Origin: Thiocapsa imhoffii | Lineage (GTDB): Bacteria; Pseudomonadota; Gammaproteobacteria; Chromatiales; Chromatiaceae | Direction: 5' to 3' | Length of the DNA: 64,000 nucleotides | Assembly (NCBI RefSeq): GCF_016583985.1 | Contig: NZ_NRSD01000006.1 | Location: forward strand, 124,001-188,000 | In this document: positions 27,067 through 36,604 of the stretch, one piece after another | How the letters are laid out: the number at the start of each line of letters is the position of its first letter | Numbering within the stretch: the stretch's first letter is position 1 | Notes under the pieces: model-generated | The model's database searches: none | Told to the model about the DNA's origin: nothing | Seen by the model: the letters and a program-made list of their open reading frames with translations, nothing else | Translations under genes and position numbers: made by a program

Positions 27067-28038
27067 ATGAGCAAACTCGACCAACTCAAGACCATGACCA
27101 CGGTCGTCGCCGACACCGGAGACTTCGAGTCCATCGCCGAGTACACACCACAGGACGCCACCACCAATCCGTCGCTGATCTACAAAGCGGCGCAGATGCC
27201 GCACTACCGCGAACTCGTCGAAGACGCGGTGCTCCATGGGATGCGCGAGGGGGGCGCCGATGCCTTGAGCCAGACCCGCGCGACCATCGACAAGCTCGCG
27301 GTCAACTTTGGCAGCGAGATCCTGAAGATCGTCCCCGGGCGCGTCTCCACCGAAATCGACGCCCGTCTCTCCTTCGACACGGAGGCCACGATCAAACGCG
27401 TGGCGGCCTTGGTCGAACTCTACCAGGCCGCGGGAATCGATCCGAGCCAACGCGTGCTGTTCAAGATCGCCTCGACCTGGGAGGGGATTCGCGCGGCTGA
27501 GCGGCTCGAGCGTGAGGGGCTTCATTGTAATCTGACCCTGCTCTTCAGCTTCGCGCAAGCCGCCGCCTGCGCCGATGCCGGGGTGACCCTGATCTCGCCC
27601 TTCGTCGGGCGCATCCTGGACTGGTACAAGAATGCCGAGAACGTCTCGGGTTATCCTACGGATGAAGATCCCGGGGTGCAATCGGTGACGCGGATCTACA
27701 ATTACTATAAGCGCCACGGCTACCAGACGGTCGTGATGGGTGCAAGCTTCCGGAATCTCGATGAAATCCTCGAATTGGCCGGTTGTGACTACTTGACCAT
27801 CTCCCCGGCGCTGCTGGGTGAACTGGTGTCGACCGAGGGTGATGTTCCCCGCAAACTCGACCCCGAACGCGCCAAGACGATGGACATCCCCCGCGTCTCC
27901 TATGACGAAGCGAGCTTCCGCTGGGACTTGAACGAGGATGCGATGGCGACGGAGAAACTCGCCGAGGGGATCCGTCTCTTCGCGAATGCCACGCGGAAGC
28001 TCGAACAGTTCGCCCATGAAGTCTGCCACAACTGTTGA
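27067..28038 (+). CDS. tal: Transaldolase
   Basis: This 323-residue cytosolic enzyme of the pentose phosphate pathway moves a dihydroxyacetone unit between sugar phosphates. It matches TalB length and has [23 protein letters not shown], the Schiff-base lysine K133 in [10 protein letters not shown], and [14 protein letters not shown]. The ATG at 27067 is the clear family start (MSKLDQLK). It is divergent from the CHAD gene and followed by rsmA after 93 bases. Confidence 0.96.
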   Translation: MSKLDQLKTMTTVVADTGDFESIAEYTPQDATTNPSLIYKAAQMPHYRELVEDAVLHGMREGGADALSQTRATIDKLAVNFGSEILKIVPGRVSTEIDARLSFDTEATIKRVAALVELYQAAGIDPSQRVLFKIASTWEGIRAAERLEREGLHCNLTLLFSFAQAAACADAGVTLISPFVGRILDWYKNAENVSGYPTDEDPGVQSVTRIYNYYKRHGYQTVVMGASFRNLDEILELAGCDYLTISPALLGELVSTEGDVPRKLDPERAKTMDIPRVSYDEASFRWDLNEDAMATEKLAEGIRLFANATRKLEQFAHEVCHNC

Positions 28039-28131
28039 GACCGGACCGAACAGCGTGCAGGCCCGCGCGGTGAATCCACAATCCCATGCGCGGCGGCCGA
28101 GCGGCCGCCCGAGCGCCGGAGTCCGCATCTG

Positions 28132-28926
28132 ATGGAACACCGAGCACGCAAACGCTTCGGCCAAAATTTTCTCCATGACGCCCGTGTCATCGAGCGCATC
28201 ATCGCACTGATCGCGCCCCGACCCAACGAGGCCATCGTGGAGATCGGACCCGGCCAAGGGGCCATCACGGCCGGGCTGCTCGCCGCGGTTGGCTCCCTTG
28301 ATGTGATCGAACTCGACCGTGATTTGGTTGAGCCCTTACGCCACCGTCTCGCCGCGTGCGGTGAACTGCGCATCCATCAGGGTGATGCCCTGCGCATTGA
28401 TCTGTGCACGCTCGCCGCACCCGGAACCCGACTGCGTCTCGTGGGCAACCTGCCCTACAACATCTCCACCCCACTCCTGTTTCGCTTCCTCGAACAGTCC
28501 GCCTGCGTCGAGGATCTTCATCTGATGCTGCAGAAAGAGGTCGTCGAGCGGATCGTCGCTGTCCCGGGCGAGAAGCGCTATGGGCGTCTCTCCGTGATGG
28601 TACAGACGCAGTGCACCCCAGAGGCGCTCTTTCGCATTGGCCCCGGCGCCTTCCGACCGGCTCCCAAGGTCGAGTCCGCCTTTCTCAGACTACGCCCCCA
28701 CCGCCCGCCTCGGTATGCGCTCGCGGACCCGCATCTCCATGCACGCATCGTCGCGGCGGCCTTCGGGCAACGCCGCAAGACGCTGCGGAACAGTCTCGCG
28801 GCCTTCGCCGACGAGTCCCAACTGCGCGATCTCGACATCGATCCGTCCGCTCGGGCCGAGTCGCTCGATGTCGCCAGCTTCGCACGGCTGGCGAACGCCG
28901 CTTGCAAATTTCCGCCGAGACCCTGA
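28132..28926 (+). CDS. rsmA: 16S rRNA (adenine1518-N6/adenine1519-N6)-dimethyltransferase
   Basis: This 264-residue KsgA/RsmA methyltransferase dimethylates two adjacent adenines near the 3' end of 16S rRNA using S-adenosylmethionine. It shows ARKRFGQNFLHD at the N-terminus, the SAM site EIGPGQGAIT, and the catalytic motif GNLPYNIS. Length is normal. It is preceded by tal and followed by lon after 46 bases. Confidence 0.96.
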   Translation: MEHRARKRFGQNFLHDARVIERIIALIAPRPNEAIVEIGPGQGAITAGLLAAVGSLDVIELDRDLVEPLRHRLAACGELRIHQGDALRIDLCTLAAPGTRLRLVGNLPYNISTPLLFRFLEQSACVEDLHLMLQKEVVERIVAVPGEKRYGRLSVMVQTQCTPEALFRIGPGAFRPAPKVESAFLRLRPHRPPRYALADPHLHARIVAAAFGQRRKTLRNSLAAFADESQLRDLDIDPSARAESLDVASFARLANAACKFPPRP

Positions 28927-28972
28927 AATTGACCGCTCGGATGTGTGGTCTTCCTGGGTGAGGTTCGAGCAG

Positions 28973-31387
28973 ATGACGGATGAAGACAATCAGGGCGTGA
29001 CGATTGAAGAAGAGGAAGCGGCGGTAGAGGGATCGGCAATCCAACTCGCGCGCGCCAATGACGTCTTACCGACGCAGATCCCGATTCTGCCCGTCGCCTC
29101 ACGCCCCTTCTTTCCCGGCCAAGCTGTCCCGCTCATGATGGACGCGGAGAATTGGGCCTCTACCCTGCAGACGGTCAGCGACAGCGAGCACAAGATCCTC
29201 GGGGTCGTGCTGGTGCGCAGCGAGACCTCAGAGGAGGCGCGTCCGAGCGATTTTCACCCGATCGGCACCGTCTGTCGCGTCCACCGCATCCACCAACAAG
29301 ACGGGCATCTGCAGGTTCTCGTCGAATGTCTGCAACGTTTTCGGATCGGCACCTGGCTCAATCGGACCGTGCCGTTCCGCGCGCAGGTCACCTATCTCCC
29401 GGAACCCGCCGGGCCACCGAATGATGAGGTCAAGGCCTATGCGATGGCCGTGATCAACACCATCAAGGAGCTCCTACCGCTCAATCCGCTCTATGTCGAG
29501 GAACTGCGGATGTTTCTCGATCGGTTCGGCCCCGATGACCCGTCCCATCTGTCGGATTTCGCGGCCAGTCTAACCACCTCGACCAAGGAGCAGCTCCAAG
29601 AGGTCCTGGAAATCGTCGCGCTCCTCCCGCGCATGGAAAAGGTCCTCGTCCTGCTCAACAACGAACTCGAACTCGCCCGCGCGCAGCAGAAGATCCGCCG
29701 CACGGTCGAGGAGAAGATGCAGAAGCAACAGCGCGAGTTCTTCTTACGCGAGCAGCTGAAGGCAATTCAAAAGGAGCTCGGCATCGCCAAGGACGATCGC
29801 ACCGCGGAACTCGACCGCTTCACCGCACGCCTCGCGCGACTCACGCTCAGCGAGCAGGCGCGCAAGCGCGTCGATGAGGAGATGGACAAGCTGCGGATGC
29901 TGGAAACCGGCTCACCGGAGTACTCGGTCACCCGCAACTATCTGGATTGGATCACTATCCTGCCCTGGGGCAACTACTCCAAGGACAAGCTCGACCTCAA
30001 ACGTGCACGCCGGGTCCTCGACCGCGACCATTATGGTCTGGAGGATGTCAAAAAACGCATCCTCGAGTTCCTTGCCGTTGGGATCCACAAGGGCGAGGTC
30101 GCGGGTTCCATTATCCTTCTGGTCGGTCCGCCCGGGGTGGGCAAGACCTCGATCGGACACTCGATCGCGACCGCCCTGGGACGCCGCTTTTATCGTTTCT
30201 CGGTCGGTGGGATGCGTGACGAGGCCGAGATCAAGGGCCATCGACGAACCTATATCGGCGCCATGCCAGGCAAGTTCCTCCAGGCCATGAAGGACGCCGG
30301 CACCGCCAACCCCGTGATCATGCTCGATGAGATCGACAAGATCGGTGCGTCGTATCATGGCGACCCGGCCTCGGCACTGCTCGAGGTGCTCGATCCCGAA
30401 CAGAACACCGATTTCCTCGACCATTATCTCGATCTGCGCTTCGATCTGTCGAAGGTGCTCTTCGTGTGCACCGCCAACCAGCTCGACAGCATCCCCGGCC
30501 CCCTGCTCGACCGCATGGAGGTGATCCAGCTCTCCGGCTACATTGCCGAGGAAAAGCTGCAAATCGCCAAGAAATTCCTGCTCCCGCGCCAAATCGAGCG
30601 CGCGGGTCTCGTCAAGGGCGCGGTCGCGCTCGACACCAAGACGCTCCGCGCACTGATCGATGGCTACGCGCGCGATGCCGGGGTCCGCCGACTGGAAAAG
30701 CAACTCGGCAAGATCGTGCGTCAGGTTGCGGTACGCCTCCTCGATCAGGCAACACCGCCAGTTCGCCTCACCACGGACGATCTCAAGGAATATCTCGGCA
30801 GCCCGGTATTTCGTGATGAACGCAAACTCTCAGGACCCGGGGTGGTCACCGGACTCGCCTGGACGGCAATGGGGGGTGCAACGCTGTCGATCGAGGCCGC
30901 ACGCACGCACAGCTTCACGCGTGGATTCAAACTGACCGGTCAGCTCGGCGATGTCATGAAGGAATCGGCGGAGATCGCCTATGGTTTCGTGCTCTCCCAT
31001 GCCGAGGAATTGGGCGCGGATCCGTCGTTTTTCGAAAACGCCTTTATCCATCTCCATGTTCCGGCTGGCGCAACGCCAAAGGATGGACCTTCAGCCGGAA
31101 TCACCATGGCCTCGGCGCTCCTGTCTCTCGCCCGCCATCACCCCTTGCGCAGGGTCGCCATGACCGGAGAAATTACCTTGACGGGCGAGGTCTTCCCGGT
31201 CGGCGGGATCCGGGAAAAACTCATTGCCGCGCGCCGCGCGGGCATCCGCGAGATCATCCTGCCCGAGGACAACCGCGGCGAGTTCGAAGAGGTTCCCGAG
31301 CATGTGCGCAAGGGGCTCAGCGTGCATTTCGTCTCAGCTTATCGGGACCTCCTGCCGCTGCTCTTCCCCTCGCCGCGCGCGACCTGA
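28973..31387 (+). CDS. lon: ATP-dependent Lon protease
   Basis: This 804-residue LonA protease has an N-terminal substrate-binding domain, a coiled middle segment (MQKQQREFFLREQLKAIQKE), an AAA+ module with Walker A LLVGPPGVGKTS and Walker B VIMLDEIDKIG, and a serine-lysine protease domain. The catalytic serine is in KDGPSAGITMA (about S707) and the lysine in GGIREKLIAARRAG (about K749). It starts MTDEDNQGVTIEEEE, an acidic extension that makes it slightly longer than E. coli Lon (784). The ATG at 28973 is chosen; an in-frame GTG lies 15 bases earlier. Its last 49 bases overlap the convergent LysR gene. Confidence 0.95.
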   Translation: MTDEDNQGVTIEEEEAAVEGSAIQLARANDVLPTQIPILPVASRPFFPGQAVPLMMDAENWASTLQTVSDSEHKILGVVLVRSETSEEARPSDFHPIGTVCRVHRIHQQDGHLQVLVECLQRFRIGTWLNRTVPFRAQVTYLPEPAGPPNDEVKAYAMAVINTIKELLPLNPLYVEELRMFLDRFGPDDPSHLSDFAASLTTSTKEQLQEVLEIVALLPRMEKVLVLLNNELELARAQQKIRRTVEEKMQKQQREFFLREQLKAIQKELGIAKDDRTAELDRFTARLARLTLSEQARKRVDEEMDKLRMLETGSPEYSVTRNYLDWITILPWGNYSKDKLDLKRARRVLDRDHYGLEDVKKRILEFLAVGIHKGEVAGSIILLVGPPGVGKTSIGHSIATALGRRFYRFSVGGMRDEAEIKGHRRTYIGAMPGKFLQAMKDAGTANPVIMLDEIDKIGASYHGDPASALLEVLDPEQNTDFLDHYLDLRFDLSKVLFVCTANQLDSIPGPLLDRMEVIQLSGYIAEEKLQIAKKFLLPRQIERAGLVKGAVALDTKTLRALIDGYARDAGVRRLEKQLGKIVRQVAVRLLDQATPPVRLTTDDLKEYLGSPVFRDERKLSGPGVVTGLAWTAMGGATLSIEAARTHSFTRGFKLTGQLGDVMKESAEIAYGFVLSHAEELGADPSFFENAFIHLHVPAGATPKDGPSAGITMASALLSLARHHPLRRVAMTGEITLTGEVFPVGGIREKLIAARRAGIREIILPEDNRGEFEEVPEHVRKGLSVHFVSAYRDLLPLLFPSPRAT

Positions 31388-32289
31388 ATCGCCCCGCCCC
31401 GTCTGCCGCTGGGAGCCCCCTCCTCCGGCTCCGCATCGCCACCCGTTGTCTGCTCGCGCACCAGCGCACGCAGCACCCCGAGCGCCATGTCCAGCATGGA
31501 GGAATCGTCTTGCGACGAGTGGACCACATAGGCTGGCAAGCGAAAGCGGGGGCCATGCGGAGCCAGATGAAGCGATCCGTCTCTGAGAGAGGAGGCGGCG
31601 ATTCGCTCGGGAACGAAACAGGACCCACCATTGGCCAAGATCAATTGCAGACCAAGCCAGCCAATGTTGGCCATCAGCGCGGGCCGCTCCAGATCAGGAT
31701 AGACCTGTTGGTGTTGCGCGTAGAAGGTCGGTCCCCAGTCCACGTAGACGTAGCTGTCGTCCAACGCCGTGTCCTGCGGATCGCTGCAGACACGCACCAG
31801 GGTTTCGTCGAACAGATGTTCGATCTGGAGCCCCGCGCAATGGCGTGGTGAGTACATCAGTGCCAGATCCAAGGTGCCCACGATGATCCCCCGCATCAGG
31901 TCCTCTTCGAATCCGATGTCGCTGTTGATGGAGAGATCGGGGGCCTGCGCCCGCATGCGCCCCACCCAGAGCGGCAGCAAACCATCCCAGAGCGCAATGC
32001 GCGCGCCGATCCGCAGGCTCCCACGAAAGCGACTCGGCAACCCCACGTCGTGGCGAGCCTGATCGAACGTTAGCGCGAGGGTCTTGGCATGGCGCAAAAA
32101 GCGCTGCCCCGCCGCGGTCAAAGTCGCGCCCGAGCGATTACGCACGAACAGACGTGCATTCAATTCCTGCTCGATCGCTTGGATCCGCGCACTCACGGTC
32201 GACTGGGTGACATGCACGCGGGTGGCCGCCTCCTGGAAGCTGCCATGCGCGGCGACCGCGAGAAAGGTGTTGATCTGCTGGCTATCCAT
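31339..32289 (-). CDS. LysR-family regulator, divergent from the DsrC-like gene
   Basis: This 316-residue regulator has a winged helix-turn-helix (QQINTFLAVAAHGSFQEAAT; HVTQSTVSARIQAIEQELN) and an effector domain with FRGSLRIGARIALWDGLL. The C-terminal ~30 residues are basic and low in complexity and are the part overlapping lon. Its start faces the DsrC-like gene across 259 AT-rich bases, the classic LysR regulator/target layout. A promoter (TTGACA-N17-TTTGAT) and an inverted repeat at the predicted transcription start suggest autorepression. The effector is unknown. Confidence 0.88.
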   Translation of the reverse strand: MDSQQINTFLAVAAHGSFQEAATRVHVTQSTVSARIQAIEQELNARLFVRNRSGATLTAAGQRFLRHAKTLALTFDQARHDVGLPSRFRGSLRIGARIALWDGLLPLWVGRMRAQAPDLSINSDIGFEEDLMRGIIVGTLDLALMYSPRHCAGLQIEHLFDETLVRVCSDPQDTALDDSYVYVDWGPTFYAQHQQVYPDLERPALMANIGWLGLQLILANGGSCFVPERIAASSLRDGSLHLAPHGPRFRLPAYVVHSSQDDSSMLDMALGVLRALVREQTTGGDAEPEEGAPSGRRGGAIQVARGEGKSSGRRSR

Positions 32290-32299
32290 CGATGATCAA

Positions 32300-32314
32300 A
32301 TCGGAAAAACCGAT
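32300..32314. promoter_or_regulatory. Inverted repeat, candidate LysR operator
   Basis: ATCGG-AAAAA-CCGAT is a perfect 5-base inverted repeat with a 5-base spacer, directly downstream of the candidate -10 of the LysR gene and 11 bases upstream of its ATG. This is where an autorepressing LysR protein would be expected to bind. Confidence 0.45.
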
Positions 32315-32343
32315 ATCAAAAACAAATCATTTTCGTTTGTCAA
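32315..32343 (-). promoter_or_regulatory. Candidate sigma-70 promoter of the LysR gene
   Basis: On the minus strand a consensus TTGACA (32338-32343) is followed after 17 bases by TTTGAT (32315-32320, four of six). It lies in an AT-rich island that is unusual in this GC-rich window. Confidence 0.5.
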
Positions 32344-32365
32344 AACTAAAACCCCTGATTAATAT
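32337..32365 (+). promoter_or_regulatory. Candidate sigma-70 promoter of the DsrC-like gene
   Basis: On the plus strand TTGTCA (32337-32342, five of six) is followed after 17 bases by TAATAT (32360-32365, four of six). Its -35 overlaps the -35 of the divergent LysR promoter almost base for base, because the shared TTTGTCAAA element reads as TTTGACAAA on the other strand. The leader before the ATG at 32549 would be about 175 bases. Confidence 0.45.
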
Positions 32366-32548
32366 CCAACTGAATGCCCAGTCCGAATGAGGGGCCGGTT
32401 CACCCCCCCCCTTGACACCGACTTTGGCGCATTCGCATCGGCACGACACCGCGGTGAGAACCATGCCATCGGACTGAAGCGGCGCGGCCATCACGACGAC
32501 GGTCGGTGACATGATCGCCGCTCGTCATCCGACGAGGAGAGGTCCAAG

Positions 32549-33190
32549 ATGATTCAAGTCAAGGTTTCAATGAAGGTCACCAGGGAACCGCTGAAACGGA
32601 CCCCAGTGGTGCTGAAGCTTGATGCCGACGGGTCCGAGACCCCGCCCATCCTGACCGATCACGAGGGGGTGGCCAGCTTCGACCTTCCCCCCACCAGCGG
32701 CAAGATCCTGGTCTCGGGTGTTGAGCGATTCGACGGCCGTCTCGATGGCAAGATCCCGATCGAGCTCTGGTCGATCACCCAGTCCGAGCACGACTCCAAG
32801 GGTCTACCCGGGGAGTTCCCGGTCGGCAGCAACGCCTATCCCAGCATGACCACTCACGCCTTCACGGTCGAGGGGCGCGAGATTCTGACCGACAGCGAAG
32901 GATATCTGGTCGATCCGTCCGATTGGTCCGAGGAATTTGCCCGCACGCTCGCGGCGCACGAGGGACTGACGCTCAGCGCCGAGCACTGGGAGGTGATCCG
33001 TTACCTGCGCGCCAGCTACGCCAAACACGGCACCCAGGCCACGGTCCGCGACATGATCGCCCATTTCCGCCGGGTGTGGGGCGGTGAGCAGGGCAGCAAT
33101 CACGGCCTGCATCAGCTCTTCCCGCGCGGTGGTCCGCAGAAGCAAGGCAATCGTCTCGCCGGACTGCTGCGCATCAAAGGCGAACACTGA
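32549..33190 (+). CDS. DsrC/TusE-family protein lacking both redox cysteines, with extra N-terminal domain
   Basis: This 213-residue protein has two parts. Residues ~1-100 form a beta-rich domain (VVLKLDADGSETPPILTD; GVASFDLPPTSGKILVSG) that I do not recognise; it resembles carboxypeptidase-regulatory-like beta-sandwiches. Residues ~103-213 are clearly DsrC/TusE (REILTDSEGYLVDPSDW; LFPRGGPQKQGNRLAGLL). In DsrC, two cysteines near the C-terminus carry sulfur as a trisulfide; here the positions are N201 and E212, and the whole protein has no cysteine. Such cysteine-free members have been called RspA (regulatory sulfur-related proteins). A role in sulfur transfer is excluded by sequence, so a regulatory or binding role is inferred. 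It is divergent from a LysR gene. Confidence 0.85.
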   Translation: MIQVKVSMKVTREPLKRTPVVLKLDADGSETPPILTDHEGVASFDLPPTSGKILVSGVERFDGRLDGKIPIELWSITQSEHDSKGLPGEFPVGSNAYPSMTTHAFTVEGREILTDSEGYLVDPSDWSEEFARTLAAHEGLTLSAEHWEVIRYLRASYAKHGTQATVRDMIAHFRRVWGGEQGSNHGLHQLFPRGGPQKQGNRLAGLLRIKGEH

Positions 33191-33302
33191 GCCCCCACGC
33201 GACGTCCGCTCGGGCGTTGCGCTCCACGGGGGATGCCAGCATCGCATCCCCATGCCGTCAGGCTTGCTGCCGGTCACCACGCCCTTGTCTCTCGCTCCGG
33301 AC

Positions 33303-33563
33303 TCAGGCTCTGGGTGTCGTCTCGCCCTTCACAGCGGCGGTCACGGGCGCCATGCGTTTCTTCCCGGCGGCGAGGACCTGTTCAAGGAGATGCCGGCGCA
33401 GGAGCTCGAAGGCCAAGCGTTGGGTGGCTTGATACAGCGTCGCGGGCTCGCCGATCATCTCCAGGCGCGCCTCGAAATAGGCGATATCCGCCTGCAAGCG
33501 AACGATCTGGAGTCGATGACGCTTGCGCTCCTCGTCGTCGGACTTAGAGTATAGGCCGGTCAT
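33303..33563 (-). CDS. Small helical hypothetical protein
   Basis: I do not recognise this 86-residue protein. It begins MTGLYSKSDDEERKRHRLQI, then shows a heptad-like helical region (VRLQADIAYFEARLEMIGE) and a second helix (LYQATQRLAFELLRRHLLEQ), suggesting a short coiled-coil or helical hairpin. It has no signal or membrane segment. The ATG at 33563 is preferred over a codon six residues earlier; the ribosome site is weak. It lies between the DsrC-like gene and sucA on the opposite strand. Amino acid composition looks like a real protein rather than antisense noise, but confidence is moderate. Confidence 0.55.
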   Translation of the reverse strand: MTGLYSKSDDEERKRHRLQIVRLQADIAYFEARLEMIGEPATLYQATQRLAFELLRRHLLEQVLAAGKKRMAPVTAAVKGETTPRA

Positions 33564-33745
33564 GATCGCCCGCGGATACACTCGGGCACGCGTGGCGCAG
33601 GGCGACGAACGGGCTGGGACGCGCCGGCGCGGCGGTGGCGATCAGCGTGCGTCATCGCGCATCAGAGCTGCCAAGCATGACCTAAAGTGTGCTATAAACC
33701 GCGAAAATCCATACATAAATCTAACCCTCGGGAACATCAGCGAGC

Positions 33746-36604
33746 ATGAGCGCAATCCTCGAGCTGTTTCGTCGTTCCGGTGCCTTGTATGGCGGCAACG
33801 CCAGCTTCATCGAAGATCTCTACGAACGCTACCTAAAAGACCCAGAGAGTGTCGACCTAGCCTGGCGCGAACGCTTTCAGGTCATGCATCAGGAGTCGGC
33901 GAACGAGGTCGCGCACGGCCCGGTGCGTGAGAATTTTCTGCGCTTGGCCCAAGAGAGCCGTTCACGCGCACACACCCGCTCCACGGAACGACTCGAGCCC
34001 GCCGCGGCCGAGAAACAGTCGGCAGTCTTGTCTCTGATCAACGGGTATCGCTACCGCGGCCATCAGGTCGCGCGCCTCGACCCGATCGCGTTGCGCGAGA
34101 CACCGAAGATCGCCGACCTCGACCCCTCGTACCACAATCTCTCCACGGAGGACATGGATCAGGTCTTCCACACGGGGTCGCTCTACGCACCCGACCGCAT
34201 GCCCTTGCGCGACATCATCGCCATGGCCGAGCAGATCTATTGCGGCACGGTCGGCTCGGAGTACATGCACATCACCGATACCCAGGAGAAGCGCTGGATT
34301 CAGAAGCGTCTCGAGGGCTATCGCGCAACGCCGGAACTCGATGGCGCGGATCGTCGATGGCTGCTCACCCTCTTGAGCGCCGCCGAGGGCTTCGAGAAGT
34401 ATCTCCACCAACGCTACGTCGGGCAGAAACGCTTCTCGCTCGAGGGCGGCGACGCGCTTATCCCACTGCTCGACGAACTCATCCAGCGTGCCGGTCGCAA
34501 GGGCCAGAAGGAGCTGGTCATCGGCATGGCGCACCGCGGGCGCCTGAGCGTCCTGACCAACATCTTCGGGAAGCCGCCGCAGGATATCTTCGACGAGTTC
34601 GAGGGCCGGGTCCAGATGGACTGGCGCAAGATGGCCGGCGACGTGAAATATCACCTTGGATTCGCGACCGATATCGACACGCCGGGAGGCATCGTCCATC
34701 TTGCGCTGGGCTTCAACCCATCGCACCTGGAGATCATCAACCCGGTTATCGAAGGCTCGGTGCGCGCACGCCAACGGCGTCGCCACGATCGCAGCGGTGA
34801 CCAGGTGCTGCCAGTCCTGATCCACGGCGATGCCGCCTTCGCCGGACAGGGCGTGGTGATGGAAACCCTGCAACTCTCGCAGACGCGCAGCTACACCACC
34901 GGCGGCACGATTCACATCATCATCAACAACCAGATCGGGTTTACGACCAGCAATCCGCTGGACACACGTTCCACGCTCTACTGCACCGATGTGGCGAAAA
35001 TGGTGCAAGCGCCTGTTTTCCATGTGAATGGCGACGATCCGGAGGCCGTTATCTTCGTCACTCGGATGGCACTCGACTTCCGTAATCAATTCCATAAGGA
35101 TGTCATCATCGACCTGGTCTGCTACCGCCGGCTCGGCCACAACGAGGCCGACGAACCCTCGGTTACCCAGCCGATGATGTACAAAAAAATCCGCAAACAC
35201 CCCACCCCTCGTGCGGTCTATGCCGATCGGCTCATCGCCGATGGGGTCATCGCGAAAGAAGAGGCCGATGCGCTGGTCGCCGACTATCGCGACTCGATCG
35301 AGCAGGGTGTCGTCGTCGCCCGTCCGGTGCTCTGTGGACTGGACCACGCCTATCGCGTGAGCTGGGCATTTTGTCGTAACACCGAATGGGACCAGGATGT
35401 CGAGACCGGGGTCCCGATCGACAAACTGAGGGAACTCACGGAGGCGATGCTGCGCGTGCCGGACGGGTTCGAGTTGCATGCCCGGGTCGAGAAGCTCTAC
35501 GAAGAGCGTCGCAAGATGGCGCAAGGGGACCAGCTCCTGAACTGGGGATTCGCCGAGAACCTGGCCTATGCCACACTGCTCGATGCGGGCATCCCGGTGC
35601 GCCTGTCCGGGCAGGACACCGGACGCGGCACCTTCTTCCACCGTCACGCGAAGATTCATGATCAGTTAACAGGCAACGCCTACACCCCACTGCAGCATCT
35701 CAGTCCACACCAAGGGGCCTTCATCGCGATCGATTCGATCTTGTCCGAGGAGGCGGTGCTCGCCTATGAATACGGCTTCGCGACCGCCGAGCCGGGTGCA
35801 TTGACGATCTGGGAAGCCCAATTCGGTGACTTCGCCAACGGCGCGCAGGTCGTGATCGATCAGTTCATCACCTCCGCTGGCACCAAATGGGGACTCTGCT
35901 GCGGACTGGTGATGCTCTTGCCGCACGGTCTCGAGGGTCAGGGCGCGGAGCATTCCTCGGCGCGTCTCGAGCGCTTCCTTCAGTTGAGCGCCGAACACAA
36001 TATCCAGGTCTGCACGCCGACGACGCCGGCTCAGATGTTTCATCTGTTACGCCGACAGATGGTTCGGGACTACCGCAAACCGTTGATTGTAATGACGCCG
36101 AAGAGTCTCCTGCGCCATCGCCTGGCGGTCTCCTCCCTGGATGAACTTGCCGCCGGCCGCTTCCAGCCGGTGCTGCCAGAAGTCGATCCACTGGATCCGG
36201 CCGACATCGAGCGGGTCATCTTCTGTGGCGGCAAGCTTTATTATGATCTGCTCGAGGCCCGTCGCGCCCGCGGCCTCACGAATGTCGCCCTGATCCGCAT
36301 CGAGCAACTCTATCCGTTTCCCAAGGATCAGTTCGCGGCCGCGCTCGAGACCTATCGAGCCACCGATGAGATCATTTGGTGTCAGGAGGAGGCGCAAAAT
36401 CAAGGGGCCTGGGACCAGATCAAACACCGTTTCCACAACCTAATCCAGGACGGCAAACGTCCCGTCTATGTCGGTCGACCCGCGGCCGCGGCCCCCGCCG
36501 TCGGTCATCGCGCGGCCCATGTGGAGCAACAGGAGCGCTTGATCGACGAGGCCCTCACTGGGCTCTTCAACCCCAGCATGAATAAAAGGATCCCGCCACA
36601 ATGA
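33746..36604 (+). CDS. sucA: 2-oxoglutarate dehydrogenase E1 component
   Basis: This 952-residue thiamin diphosphate enzyme decarboxylates 2-oxoglutarate in the TCA cycle. It has the E1o N-terminal [15 protein letters not shown] (for E2 binding), the ThDP region [19 protein letters not shown] and [11 protein letters not shown], the [13 protein letters not shown] segment, and the C-terminal transketolase-like domain with [16 protein letters not shown]. Length is standard. A TATAAA box at 33693-33698 lies about 48 bases upstream. It overlaps sucB by four bases (ATGA). Confidence 0.97.
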   Translation: MSAILELFRRSGALYGGNASFIEDLYERYLKDPESVDLAWRERFQVMHQESANEVAHGPVRENFLRLAQESRSRAHTRSTERLEPAAAEKQSAVLSLINGYRYRGHQVARLDPIALRETPKIADLDPSYHNLSTEDMDQVFHTGSLYAPDRMPLRDIIAMAEQIYCGTVGSEYMHITDTQEKRWIQKRLEGYRATPELDGADRRWLLTLLSAAEGFEKYLHQRYVGQKRFSLEGGDALIPLLDELIQRAGRKGQKELVIGMAHRGRLSVLTNIFGKPPQDIFDEFEGRVQMDWRKMAGDVKYHLGFATDIDTPGGIVHLALGFNPSHLEIINPVIEGSVRARQRRRHDRSGDQVLPVLIHGDAAFAGQGVVMETLQLSQTRSYTTGGTIHIIINNQIGFTTSNPLDTRSTLYCTDVAKMVQAPVFHVNGDDPEAVIFVTRMALDFRNQFHKDVIIDLVCYRRLGHNEADEPSVTQPMMYKKIRKHPTPRAVYADRLIADGVIAKEEADALVADYRDSIEQGVVVARPVLCGLDHAYRVSWAFCRNTEWDQDVETGVPIDKLRELTEAMLRVPDGFELHARVEKLYEERRKMAQGDQLLNWGFAENLAYATLLDAGIPVRLSGQDTGRGTFFHRHAKIHDQLTGNAYTPLQHLSPHQGAFIAIDSILSEEAVLAYEYGFATAEPGALTIWEAQFGDFANGAQVVIDQFITSAGTKWGLCCGLVMLLPHGLEGQGAEHSSARLERFLQLSAEHNIQVCTPTTPAQMFHLLRRQMVRDYRKPLIVMTPKSLLRHRLAVSSLDELAAGRFQPVLPEVDPLDPADIERVIFCGGKLYYDLLEARRARGLTNVALIRIEQLYPFPKDQFAAALETYRATDEIIWCQEEAQNQGAWDQIKHRFHNLIQDGKRPVYVGRPAAAAPAVGHRAAHVEQQERLIDEALTGLFNPSMNKRIPPQ

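Noticed and set aside
27049..28257. Minus-strand open frame (402 codons) opposite transaldolase
   Set aside because: Covers tal and part of rsmA on the wrong strand; no domain seen.
33962..35659. Long minus-strand open frame (565 codons) opposite sucA
   Set aside because: Antisense of an unmistakable gene; no recognisable motif and composition typical of GC-rich shadow frames.
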